Source: Martelella mediterranea DSM 17316 (GTDB taxonomy: Bacteria; Pseudomonadota; Alphaproteobacteria; Rhizobiales; Rhizobiaceae). From it: a stretch of DNA of 64,000 bases. Of the stretch, positions 25,307 to 33,257 are shown one piece after another. The position numbers and the translations under genes are program-made. Numbering within the stretch: position 1 is the first letter of the stretch; each line of letters starts with the position of its first letter. Location: positions 2,002,001 to 2,066,000 of the forward strand of contig NZ_CP020330.1 in the NCBI RefSeq assembly GCF_002043005.1, read 5' to 3'. The notes below the pieces were generated by a model. That model was not told where the DNA came from and searched no databases. It worked only from the letters and a program-made list of their open reading frames with translations.

Positions 25307-27343
25307 TCAGAGGTCCTTCACCAGCCGCAGGGCGTCATAGATCGCCGCGTGGATGTTGCGGGCTGAAACCGCGTCTCCGATCCGGAACAGTTGATAGTTA
25401 CCCTCGGGATTGCTGTGCACCGCTTGCGGGTCGCCCGCCACCAGCGCCTCGTAATCGACCGCGCCGAGATTGGACGATTCGGGTTTCAGTTCGAAATAGA
25501 TATCGTCGAGCGGTCGTGTGCCGTGGTTGACGATCACCTGATCGACAGAGCGGGTGCGGGTCACGCCGCCATAATCGCTGTCGATCGTCGCCAGAAGCCG
25601 GTTGCCGTCGCGTTCCACGCGCTGCAGTTTCCATGTCACGGTGAAGGTCACGTCGCGCTTTTGCAGGGCGCGCATGAAGGGCGTCAGCGACATCGCCATC
25701 ACCTCCGGCGCAAACGCCCGGTCGCGGGTCATGATCTCCACTTTCGCGCCGGTCTCGGCGATTTTTTCAGCGGCCTGAAGGGCCGGATAGTCGCCGGCAT
25801 CGTCGTATATCAACACATTCTGGCCGGGTTTGACGTCTCCGGTCAGGATGTCCCAGGCGGAAACCACGAGGTCGTCACCCGCGCCCGTCACATCGGTGTG
25901 CGGCAGGCCGCCCGTGGCGATGATGACGATATCGGGCTTTTCCGCAAGCACCGCGTCGCCATCAACGAAACTGTTGAAATGGAAGGTGACGCCGAGCCGC
26001 CGACATTCGGCAAACCGCCAGTCGATGATCGATATCATCTCGCGGCGGCGCTCGCTCTGGGCGGCAAGCCGAACCTGGCCGCCGGGGTCGTTCGCCGCCT
26101 CATGCACGATCACGTCGTGACCGCGCTCGGCGGCCACGCGCGCGGCCTCCATGCCCGCCGGGCCCGCGCCGACAATCACGATGCGGCGTTTCATGTCAGC
26201 CGGGGGAATGGCGTGCGGCATGGTTTCCTCGCGGCCCGTGGCGGCGTTATGGACGCAGAAGGCGAGCCCGCCCTGATAGATCCTGTCGAGACAGTAGTTC
26301 GCGCCGACGCAGGGGCGGATGCGCTCTTCCTCGCCGGCGATGATCTTCGCCACGATATGCGGGTCTGTCATATGCGCGCGGGTCATGCCGACCATGTCGA
26401 GCTTGCCGCTGGCAATCGCGTGGCGGGCGGTCGCGACATCCTGGATCTTGGCGGCATGGAAGGTCGGGAAATCCGTCGCCACGCGGATTTCGCCCGCGAA
26501 ATCGAGATGCGGGGCGCTGGCCATGCCCTGCACGGGGATAACGTCGGTCAGCCCGGCATCGGTATCGATATGGCCGCGCACGACATTGAGGAAGTCGACC
26601 AGCCCGCTCTCCTTCAGCCGGCGCGAAATCTCGAGACCGTCTTCGCGGTCGAACCCGCCCTCGAGCCGCTCGTCGCCGGTATAGCGCACGCCGACGATGA
26701 AATCCGGGCCGACGCGCCGACGGATTTCGCCCAGCACCTCGAAGGTGAACCGCAGCCGGTTATCGAGCGAGCCGCCATAGGGCGCGTCCAGATCATTGGT
26801 CAGCGGCGACCAGAACTGGTCCATCAGGTGGCCATAGGCCTGGATTTCGATACCGTCGAGACCGGCCGCCTGCATGCGTTCGGCGGCATCGGCATAATCG
26901 GTGATCAGGCGGGCGATATCCCAGTCCTCCGCCTTTTTCGGAAAGGCGCGGTGGGCCGCCTCGCGTTCGTGGCCGGCGGAGACGACCGGCAGCCAGTCGG
27001 CCTTGTCCCAGCGGGTGCGGCGGCCGAGATGGGTGAGCTGGATCATCACCGCGCAGTCATGCTCGTGACATTCGTCCGTGAGCTGCCGCATCCAGCCGAC
27101 CACCTCGTCCTTCCAGGCGAGGATGTTGTTGAACACCGGCGGGCTGTCGCGCGCCACCGATGCCGAACCGGCGGTCATGGTCAGCGCCACGCCGGCGCGG
27201 GCGCGCTCGGCGTGATAGGCGCGATACCGCCCCTTCGGCATGCCGTCCTCCGGATAGGCAGGCTCGTGCGAGGAGATCATGATGCGGTTTTTCAGGGTGA
27301 GGTGCTTGAGCTGGTAAGGGTGCAGCAGCGGATCATTATGCAT
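25307..27343 (-). CDS. NADH:flavin oxidoreductase fused to FAD/NAD domain, N-methylproline demethylase-like (StcD/DgcA type)
   Basis: Flavoenzyme of 678 residues with an Old-Yellow-Enzyme FMN barrel (about residues 1-370) and an FAD/NAD(P)-binding half (IVIVGAGPAGMEAARVAAE near 390). The N-terminus NDPLLHPYQLKHLTLKNRIM and the block HLMDQFWSPLTND match the demethylase group that removes methyl groups from N-methylproline (stachydrine breakdown) or dimethylglycine. The usual CxxC of the iron-sulfur site reads CVGANYC here, so the second ligand is Ala; CVHN supplies the last Cys. The ATG at 27343 follows GAGGAG. It is divergent from a TetR gene and has no electron-transfer or transporter partner nearby. 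Confidence 0.8.
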   Translation of the reverse strand: MHNDPLLHPYQLKHLTLKNRIMISSHEPAYPEDGMPKGRYRAYHAERARAGVALTMTAGSASVARDSPPVFNNILAWKDEVVGWMRQLTDECHEHDCAVMIQLTHLGRRTRWDKADWLPVVSAGHEREAAHRAFPKKAEDWDIARLITDYADAAERMQAAGLDGIEIQAYGHLMDQFWSPLTNDLDAPYGGSLDNRLRFTFEVLGEIRRRVGPDFIVGVRYTGDERLEGGFDREDGLEISRRLKESGLVDFLNVVRGHIDTDAGLTDVIPVQGMASAPHLDFAGEIRVATDFPTFHAAKIQDVATARHAIASGKLDMVGMTRAHMTDPHIVAKIIAGEEERIRPCVGANYCLDRIYQGGLAFCVHNAATGREETMPHAIPPADMKRRIVIVGAGPAGMEAARVAAERGHDVIVHEAANDPGGQVRLAAQSERRREMISIIDWRFAECRRLGVTFHFNSFVDGDAVLAEKPDIVIIATGGLPHTDVTGAGDDLVVSAWDILTGDVKPGQNVLIYDDAGDYPALQAAEKIAETGAKVEIMTRDRAFAPEVMAMSLTPFMRALQKRDVTFTVTWKLQRVERDGNRLLATIDSDYGGVTRTRSVDQVIVNHGTRPLDDIYFELKPESSNLGAVDYEALVAGDPQAVHSNPEGNYQLFRIGDAVSARNIHAAIYDALRLVKDL

Positions 27344-27457
27344 GACGGTCTCCTCTGGTTGGGAGAAGTTCGCCATAAATGTACATAACTGTCAAGTTAA
27401 TCGACGTAAGCGTCTATTTTCTTGTTTCGTATCCGCCTTGCGGCTAGTCTTTGGCGC

Positions 27458-28081
27458 ATGGATGCTGAAACGGAAAACACTGCCGGCTGGCGCGGCTCGC
27501 GCGCATTGTGGCTCGATGCGGCCCGGCAGGTCTTTGTCGAAACAGGGGTGGATGCGGTCAAGATCCAGCCGCTGGCCGAACGTCTCTCCTTGTCGCGGAC
27601 CAGCTTCTACTGGTTTTTCAAGGATCGTGCGGCGCTGCTGAACGCGCTTCTGGAACATTGGGAAGAAACCAATACCGGCGCGCTGATCGACGCCTGCGAT
27701 GCCTATGCCGAAACCCTGAGCGAGGCCATCCTCAACCTGATCAGCGTCTTCATCGCGGAAACGGATTTCGATCCGCGTCTCGATTTTTCGGTCCGCGGCT
27801 GGGCGGCGCAATCCGCCGATGTCATGGCCCGCGTCGCCAGCGCGGATGAGAGGCGGATCGCGGCCATCAAGGCGCTGTTCGTCCGCTTCGGCTTTGCGCC
27901 GGGGGAGGCGGATGTGCGGGCGCACGCGGTCTATCTGGTGCAGATCGGCTATATCTCGCTGCAGGTCTCGGAGGATACCGCCACGCGCGTGAACCGCGCT
28001 TCGGAATATGTCAGGATCTATACCGGCCGGACGCCGAGCGAGCGCGAACTCGCCCGCTTCCGCGCCCGTCATGAGTGCTGA
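27458..28081 (+). CDS. TetR-family regulator divergent from the demethylase
   Basis: One-component regulator of 207 residues. The TetR helix-turn-helix is at residues 10-55 (LDAARQVFVETGVDAVKIQP, then LSLSRTSFYWFFKDRAALL). The C-terminal ligand domain is helical. The ATG at 27458 gives a family-like start. The 114-bp divergent gap carries a TTGACA hexamer reading toward the demethylase, so repression of that gene by this protein is likely. The ligand might be the methylated amine substrate, which is an inference from position only. Confidence 0.85.
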   Translation: MDAETENTAGWRGSRALWLDAARQVFVETGVDAVKIQPLAERLSLSRTSFYWFFKDRAALLNALLEHWEETNTGALIDACDAYAETLSEAILNLISVFIAETDFDPRLDFSVRGWAAQSADVMARVASADERRIAAIKALFVRFGFAPGEADVRAHAVYLVQIGYISLQVSEDTATRVNRASEYVRIYTGRTPSERELARFRARHEC

Positions 28082-28107
28082 GCCTGCACGGAGCCGGTCG
28101 CTGCCGC

Positions 28108-28872
28108 TCAGCAGGAGCGGAAGTGGATCTGCGGGCGGCCGTGATAGGGAGAGGCGCTGACGGCGGCGGAAACGCGAAAGACGCTTCCGATCATCTCTTC
28201 GGTCAACACGGTTTCGGGCGCGCCCGAGGCGACGATGGCGCCATCCTTCAGCACGATGATCCGGTCACAGAACATCGCGGCGAGATTGAGATCGTGCAGG
28301 GCAACGATGCTCGTCAGGTCCAGTTGCCGCACGGTGTGCAGGATCTCGATCTGATGGTGGATGTCGAGATGGTTGGTCGGTTCATCGAGGAACAGAACCC
28401 GCGGGCTCTGGGCAAGCGCGCGGGCGATGTGCACGCGTTGCCGCTCGCCGCCCGAAAGCGTCTGCCAGGACTGGTTCTGAAGCGGCTCCATGCCGACGCG
28501 CCGGAGTGCGTCGGATACCGCTTCCTGATCGGCCGAACTCCAGCCGGAAAGCGCCGAGCGATGGGGCGTGCGTCCCAGGCGGACGACGTCGCGGACCGTG
28601 ACATTGGTATCGGTCGCCGCATTTTGCTGAACGAATGCCACCTCGCGCGCCAGCAAGCGTCGGGGCACGTGGGCGATGTTGCGGCCATGGATCTCGACAT
28701 GGCCGCGATCCGGCCGCTTCAGGCCGGCAAGGAGCCTTAGCAACGAGGACTTGCCCGAGCCGTTCGGCCCGATCAGTCCGAGGGTTTCGCCCTCCCGCAC
28801 GTCAAGGCTGACATTCTTCACGATGACCTTTCGCCGGACGCCCCAGCTTAACTGGTCTGCAACGACGCTCAT
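28108..28872 (-). CDS. ABC transporter ATP-binding protein, iron-chelate/cobalamin type (FecE-like)
   Basis: ATPase of 254 residues, the usual size for FecE/BtuD/HmuV proteins. Walker A GPNGSGKSS (about residue 34), signature LSGGERQRVHIARAL (about 134), Walker B VLFLDEPTNHLD and H-loop VALHDLNLA are all intact. The start at 28872 overlaps the permease stop (ATGA). It is the last gene of a three-gene importer (receptor, permease, ATPase). An open frame continues upstream to 29265 but is only the permease read in another frame. Confidence 0.92.
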   Translation of the reverse strand: MSVVADQLSWGVRRKVIVKNVSLDVREGETLGLIGPNGSGKSSLLRLLAGLKRPDRGHVEIHGRNIAHVPRRLLAREVAFVQQNAATDTNVTVRDVVRLGRTPHRSALSGWSSADQEAVSDALRRVGMEPLQNQSWQTLSGGERQRVHIARALAQSPRVLFLDEPTNHLDIHHQIEILHTVRQLDLTSIVALHDLNLAAMFCDRIIVLKDGAIVASGAPETVLTEEMIGSVFRVSAAVSASPYHGRPQIHFRSC

Positions 28873-29906
28873 GTCCGGGGCCTCGCGCGATAGAGGATGA
28901 TGGCGAAGAACGGTACGCCGACCAGCGCGGTGACAACCCCGATCGGAATGGTCTGCTGCGGCACCAGCACGCGGGAGGCGATGTCGGCGATGACCATGAA
29001 GACGGCGCCGAGGATCGCCGAGGCGGGCAGGAGGCGCATATGCACCGGCCCCACGACATAACGCGCGGCATGCGGCACCACCAGCCCGACAAAGCCGATC
29101 GCGCCGACCTGGCTGACGATCGTCGCCGTCATCAGCGCCGTGACCCCGAACAGGATCAGCCGCGTGCGGGCCACGGGGATGCCGAGGGCTGCGGCATCCT
29201 CGTCGCCGAAGGTGAACGCGTCGAGCGTGCGGGCCATCCATATGCAGATCGCGAGGCAGATGCACAGCACCACGGCCAGCAACTGAAATTCGGGCCAGCG
29301 GACGCCGCCGAAACTGCCGAGCAGCCAGAACATGACATTGCGCGCCTGCTGGGCATTGGCGGAGGTGGTGACGATATAGGCGGTGAGCGCATTGAACAGC
29401 TGCGAGGCCGCGACGCCGGCGAGGATCGTATGGCTCGGGCCGCTGGTCGCGCCATTCGAGAGCAGGGCCACCAGCGCGAAGGCGGCAAAGGCGCCAACGA
29501 AGGCGCCGAGCGACAGCGACACGGCGCCCGCGCCGATGCCCAGCACGATGACGCAGACGGCGCCGGTCGAGGCTCCCGCCGAGACGCCGAGCACGAACGG
29601 CTCCGCCAGCGCATTGCGCAACAGCGCCTGCAGGATGGCCCCGCAGATCGCCAGACCCGCGCCGCAGAGCGCTGCAACGAGGCTCCGGCTCAGCCGGAGG
29701 TTCCAGACCACGCTCTGTTCGATCCTGGGAATATCGGCGGTCGTCAGGCCGAAATGATTGGTAACCGCCAGAAAGACGGATCTGACAGGTATGTTGTAGT
29801 CGCCGATCGCGGTCGCAAAGGCGATCACGCCGATCAGGACAATGGCCGACCCGGCCAGCAGCAGGGCCAGCCTGAGGCCGGCCCGCGTGTCATCCGCGGT
29901 GTTCAT
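28869..29906 (-). CDS. ABC transporter permease, FecCD family
   Basis: Inner-membrane permease of 345 residues with about ten hydrophobic segments, as usual for FecCD/BtuC proteins. Family blocks include LRLSRSLVAALCGAGLAICG, GLVVPHAARYVVGP (the cytoplasmic coupling region near residue 260), and the PQQTIPIGVVTALVGVPFFA ending near residue 330. It probably works as a homodimer, since only one permease gene is present. Its start overlaps the receptor stop (ATGA). Confidence 0.92.
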   Translation of the reverse strand: MNTADDTRAGLRLALLLAGSAIVLIGVIAFATAIGDYNIPVRSVFLAVTNHFGLTTADIPRIEQSVVWNLRLSRSLVAALCGAGLAICGAILQALLRNALAEPFVLGVSAGASTGAVCVIVLGIGAGAVSLSLGAFVGAFAAFALVALLSNGATSGPSHTILAGVAASQLFNALTAYIVTTSANAQQARNVMFWLLGSFGGVRWPEFQLLAVVLCICLAICIWMARTLDAFTFGDEDAAALGIPVARTRLILFGVTALMTATIVSQVGAIGFVGLVVPHAARYVVGPVHMRLLPASAILGAVFMVIADIASRVLVPQQTIPIGVVTALVGVPFFAIILYRARPRT

Positions 29907-30919
29907 TTCGAAAGGTCGATCGCCTCGAGCTGTCGGGCGATTTCCTCGGCGCCGTAGAGCGTGCGAATGCTGGGGTTCATGGCCGCCCCGTTCATGACCA
30001 CGATGCGCCCCTTGCTGACGGCGTCCATCTGGCTCACGGTCGGATCGGACTCAAGGAATTCGATCTTGTGTTCGGCGGTGTCGAGGTCCCACCGGTTGCG
30101 GTCAACCTGCGCGGCGACGATGATGGTGGGGTCGGCCGCCATGATGCCTTCCCAGTTGGAAGTCGGCCACTCCGCCTTGGTGTCGAGTGCGTTGCGACCG
30201 CCGAGAAGGTCGGCGATGAAGCCGGAAGGGCCGTTGCCGCCGCCCAGATAGGCGTCGTCGGCGGGCGACGGGCTCGAGAACCAGAACAGAAATGTCAGGT
30301 CCTCGTTTTTGGAGAATCGATCGCGCAGCGCCTGTTCGCGCGCCTTGAAGTCGGCGATGAGGGCCTGTCCGCGGTCCTCGACATCGAAGATTCGGGCAAG
30401 ATCGTCGATCTCCTTGTAGAGGAGATCCATGTTCCAGAGCTGGTCGCGGCTTCCATAGGCGTCGCCCGTATCCAGCGTGGTCGAGCAGGCGCTCGGCGAG
30501 AGGTAGGCGGGAATGCCCAGGCTTTCGAAGTCGTCGCGCTTGGCCAGTTTGCTGTCCGGTCCCATCAGGATCGGCAGCATCGCCGCGACGAAATCGGGCT
30601 GCTGCTCCAGGACGGACTCCAGCGTGGGAAACTCGACGCTCAACAGCTTGACCTTTGCATTGGCCTCCGCCAGTTCGGGCAGAACCTCATTGGGCCAGAA
30701 GGCGGTGGCCGCCATCCTGTCTTCCAGGCCCAGCAACAGCATGATTTCGGCGCTGTTCTGGCCAAGCGCAACGGCATGTTCCGGCGCCTTTTCGAAGACC
30801 ACGGTTGCACCGCAGTTTTCGATCGTGAGCGGGTAGGAGGTGGAAGCGGCCAGCGTCGGCACAGCCGTCAGTCCAATGATCATGCTGCCAATGATGCCCA
30901 GCGTCTTCTGCATATCCAT
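29903..30919 (-). CDS. Periplasmic iron-chelate/cobalamin binding protein (FecB/TroA-like fold)
   Basis: Receptor of 338 residues with a signal peptide ending about residue 25 (TLAA) and the FecB/BtuF entry pattern FEKAPEHAVALGQNSAEIML. It continues with AAMLPILM and ends TLYGAEEIARQLEAIDLSK. Two Cys, one near residue 33 (IENCGATVV) and one near 148 (SACSTTL), could form a disulfide. It is the first gene of the importer. The ligand could be a siderophore, heme or corrinoid. No TonB-dependent receptor is in the window, so specificity stays open. The upstream 114 bp is AT-rich and probably holds the promoter. Confidence 0.85.
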   Translation of the reverse strand: MDMQKTLGIIGSMIIGLTAVPTLAASTSYPLTIENCGATVVFEKAPEHAVALGQNSAEIMLLLGLEDRMAATAFWPNEVLPELAEANAKVKLLSVEFPTLESVLEQQPDFVAAMLPILMGPDSKLAKRDDFESLGIPAYLSPSACSTTLDTGDAYGSRDQLWNMDLLYKEIDDLARIFDVEDRGQALIADFKAREQALRDRFSKNEDLTFLFWFSSPSPADDAYLGGGNGPSGFIADLLGGRNALDTKAEWPTSNWEGIMAADPTIIVAAQVDRNRWDLDTAEHKIEFLESDPTVSQMDAVSKGRIVVMNGAAMNPSIRTLYGAEEIARQLEAIDLSK

Positions 30920-31033
30920 GTCGGGTCCCGTTCGCTTGTGTCGTCGGACCGCTCTTTAGAAGTGCCACATCACCAAATCAAGACAAGATTACTCATATTT
31001 TATATTACGCCGCTCTTCGGCCCTTCATCGGGA

Positions 31034-32044
31034 TCAACGATCCGTACGCTCAGTATCGTCTTTCTCCGAGGGCCTCGTCTCGGCCAGCAGCCGGCCCGGC
31101 GCGCCGGCGGGAATCTCGCCGGTTTGCAGCCATGAAAGCGCGATCGGCCATAGACTGTCCTTGAAGCGGTCGTGGAAGAAGGCGAAATGGCCGATTGTCT
31201 CGACGCCTATGTCGTCGGGATGGAGACGCCAGTGCCGCCGGTGACTGGCGGTGAAATAAGCCAGAAGCCGATCGATCGCCGCGGGTGTTCCGTGGGGATC
31301 GTCATCGAGGCCGATCGCCAGGATCGGCGCTGTCACGCCGGCGAAGCGCTGGCGCAGTTTCTCGGCCTGGCGCTGGTCGTCGATGATGCGATCCTGCCGC
31401 ACGGTCTGCTCGAAACGGGCTCTCATCCGGCTCCAGTCGCGCACCACGCCGGCGGGCGTGTCTTCCATCCAGCCAAGACGCTTGGCGGGGAAATAGCCAA
31501 AGAGCCCCGTCAGCATCGGCATGACGATATGCCATTTCGCAAACATCCGCAGGCGGTGTCTGGCCGCATAATCGCGCCAGTGGGCGAATTGCGACCCGAC
31601 GGTGAGGATGCGTCCGATCCGGTGGTTCGATGGCGCAAGGCCGATCGCAAATCCGCCGATCGAGTGGGCGACAACCTGGATCGGCTGGCCGGGAAATTCC
31701 GCCCGGGCATGGCAGAGCGCGCCTTCGAGATCGAGTTCACCCCAGTCCACCCAGTCGGCGTCGAAGCCGCGCAGCGATTTCGGGCGGGATTCGCCGATGC
31801 CGCGATAATCATAGGTGATGACGTTGAAACCGTGACCATAAAGGTAATCGGCAAATCGCGCGTAATATCGGCAGCGAACCGATGTCGCTGCCGAGATTAC
31901 CACCACGGGTCTTTCGGCCACGCCATGGCTCCATATGAAGCCGCCGAGCCACATGCCGTCGGGCGCCTGAAGACGCAGCGGCGCGCCCGATCGCGCCTCT
32001 CCGGCATGACGTTCCGTCGATTGTATATCGGCTTGTTCGTCCAT
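31034..32044 (-). CDS. Alpha/beta hydrolase (serine hydrolase)
   Basis: Probable esterase or lipase-like hydrolase of 336 residues. Around residue 130 the nucleophile elbow reads AHSIGG, an A/G variant of G-x-S-x-G. The preceding strand has ITYDYRGIGES near residue 78, typical of the fold's oxyanion region. A late His (ETIGHFAFF, about residue 290) and an Asp (GLDDDPHG, about 240) can complete the triad. It has no signal peptide. It lies just upstream of the iron-chelate importer in the same direction, so it may hydrolyse the imported ligand, but it could also be an independent gene. Confidence 0.75.
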   Translation of the reverse strand: MDEQADIQSTERHAGEARSGAPLRLQAPDGMWLGGFIWSHGVAERPVVVISAATSVRCRYYARFADYLYGHGFNVITYDYRGIGESRPKSLRGFDADWVDWGELDLEGALCHARAEFPGQPIQVVAHSIGGFAIGLAPSNHRIGRILTVGSQFAHWRDYAARHRLRMFAKWHIVMPMLTGLFGYFPAKRLGWMEDTPAGVVRDWSRMRARFEQTVRQDRIIDDQRQAEKLRQRFAGVTAPILAIGLDDDPHGTPAAIDRLLAYFTASHRRHWRLHPDDIGVETIGHFAFFHDRFKDSLWPIALSWLQTGEIPAGAPGRLLAETRPSEKDDTERTDR

Positions 32045-32163
32045 GCCTCCGCCCCGGTCAGCATCCCTGCATGTTGGATTTTATACGGGACGGCGGCTGA
32101 GTCGAATGAGTATCTGTTATGAGTGCGTGAGGAACGCTCATCTATCGAGTGCTCCCGATGGCA

Positions 32164-33249
32164 TCAACGCGCCATGCGCTGACCGGCTTCATCGAAGAGA
32201 TGGACATCGGCGACATCGAAGGCGACGCGGATGGTCGTGCCGGTTTTAAGCGCGTGCTGGCCGGCAAGCACGGCCATGACCCGTTCGCCGTTTCCGGCTT
32301 CTCCGTAGACCACGGTTTCCGTTCCCAGCGCCTCGACCAGGGTGATGGCGATTTCGAAGCCGGTCTGGTCCTCCGCCGCCAGCCTGATGTGCTGCGGGCG
32401 CACGCCGAGCGTTACCCTGGCGCCGGAGGCAGGTCTTGCGCCGGTGATCGCGATATCCAGGGTCTCCTGGTCGAGGAGGCTGATCTTCAGTCCGGCCTCA
32501 TCGGCATCGACAACGCTTGCCGGCAGGAAATTCATTGCCGGTGAACCGATGAAGCCGGCGACGAACAGGTTGGCAGGCGTATTGAACAGCTCCAGCGGCG
32601 TTCCGATCTGCTCGACCTTGCCGGCGCGCAGCACCACGATCCGGTCGGCAAGCGTCATCGCCTCCACCTGGTCATGGGTCACATAGACCATGGTGGTCTT
32701 CAGCCGGTCGTGAAGGGCGGAGAGTTCGGCGCGCATATGCACGCGCAACTCCGCGTCGAGGTTGGAGAGCGGCTCGTCGAACAGGAAGACGTCCGGGTGG
32801 CGCACGATGGCGCGGCCGATCGCGACGCGCTGTCGCTGGCCGCCCGAAAGCGCCTTCGGCTTGCGATCGAGATAGGATTCCAGCTCCAGCATCCGGGCGG
32901 CTTCCATTACCCGGGTCTCGATCTCCTGTTTTTTCATGCCGGCGAAACGCAGCGCGAAGCCCATGTTCTCGCGCACCGTCATATGCGGGTAGAGCGCATA
33001 GGTCTGGAACACCATGGCGATGCCGCGCTTTGCCGGGTCCTCGTCTGTCATGTCCGTTCCGCCGATCGACAGCGAGCCGGATGTGATGTCCTCAAGCCCC
33101 GCGATCATCCGCAAGAGGGTCGACTTGCCGCAGCCGGAGGGACCGACGAAGACCACGAACTCGCCGGACCTTATGTCGAGATCGACGCCCTTGATGACCT
33201 CGATCGCGCCGAAAGACTTGCGGATTTGGTTGAGGGAAACATCTGCCAT
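32164..33249 (-). CDS. Sugar ABC transporter ATPase (UgpC/MalK type)
   Basis: ATPase of 361 residues with Walker A GPSGCGKST (about 37-45), signature LSGGQRQRVAIGRAIV (about 135), Walker B VFLFDEPLSNLD and H-loop YVTHDQVEAM, then a TOBE region. It is the last gene of the operon SBP-permease-permease-GH2-ATPase. This class of ATPase often serves several sugar importers. The second sugar importer at 39932-43023 has no ATPase of its own, so this protein may power both. The ATG lies 8 bp after the GH2 stop. Confidence 0.92.
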   Translation of the reverse strand: MADVSLNQIRKSFGAIEVIKGVDLDIRSGEFVVFVGPSGCGKSTLLRMIAGLEDITSGSLSIGGTDMTDEDPAKRGIAMVFQTYALYPHMTVRENMGFALRFAGMKKQEIETRVMEAARMLELESYLDRKPKALSGGQRQRVAIGRAIVRHPDVFLFDEPLSNLDAELRVHMRAELSALHDRLKTTMVYVTHDQVEAMTLADRIVVLRAGKVEQIGTPLELFNTPANLFVAGFIGSPAMNFLPASVVDADEAGLKISLLDQETLDIAITGARPASGARVTLGVRPQHIRLAAEDQTGFEIAITLVEALGTETVVYGEAGNGERVMAVLAGQHALKTGTTIRVAFDVADVHLFDEAGQRMAR

Positions 33250-33257
33250 GGCAAACC

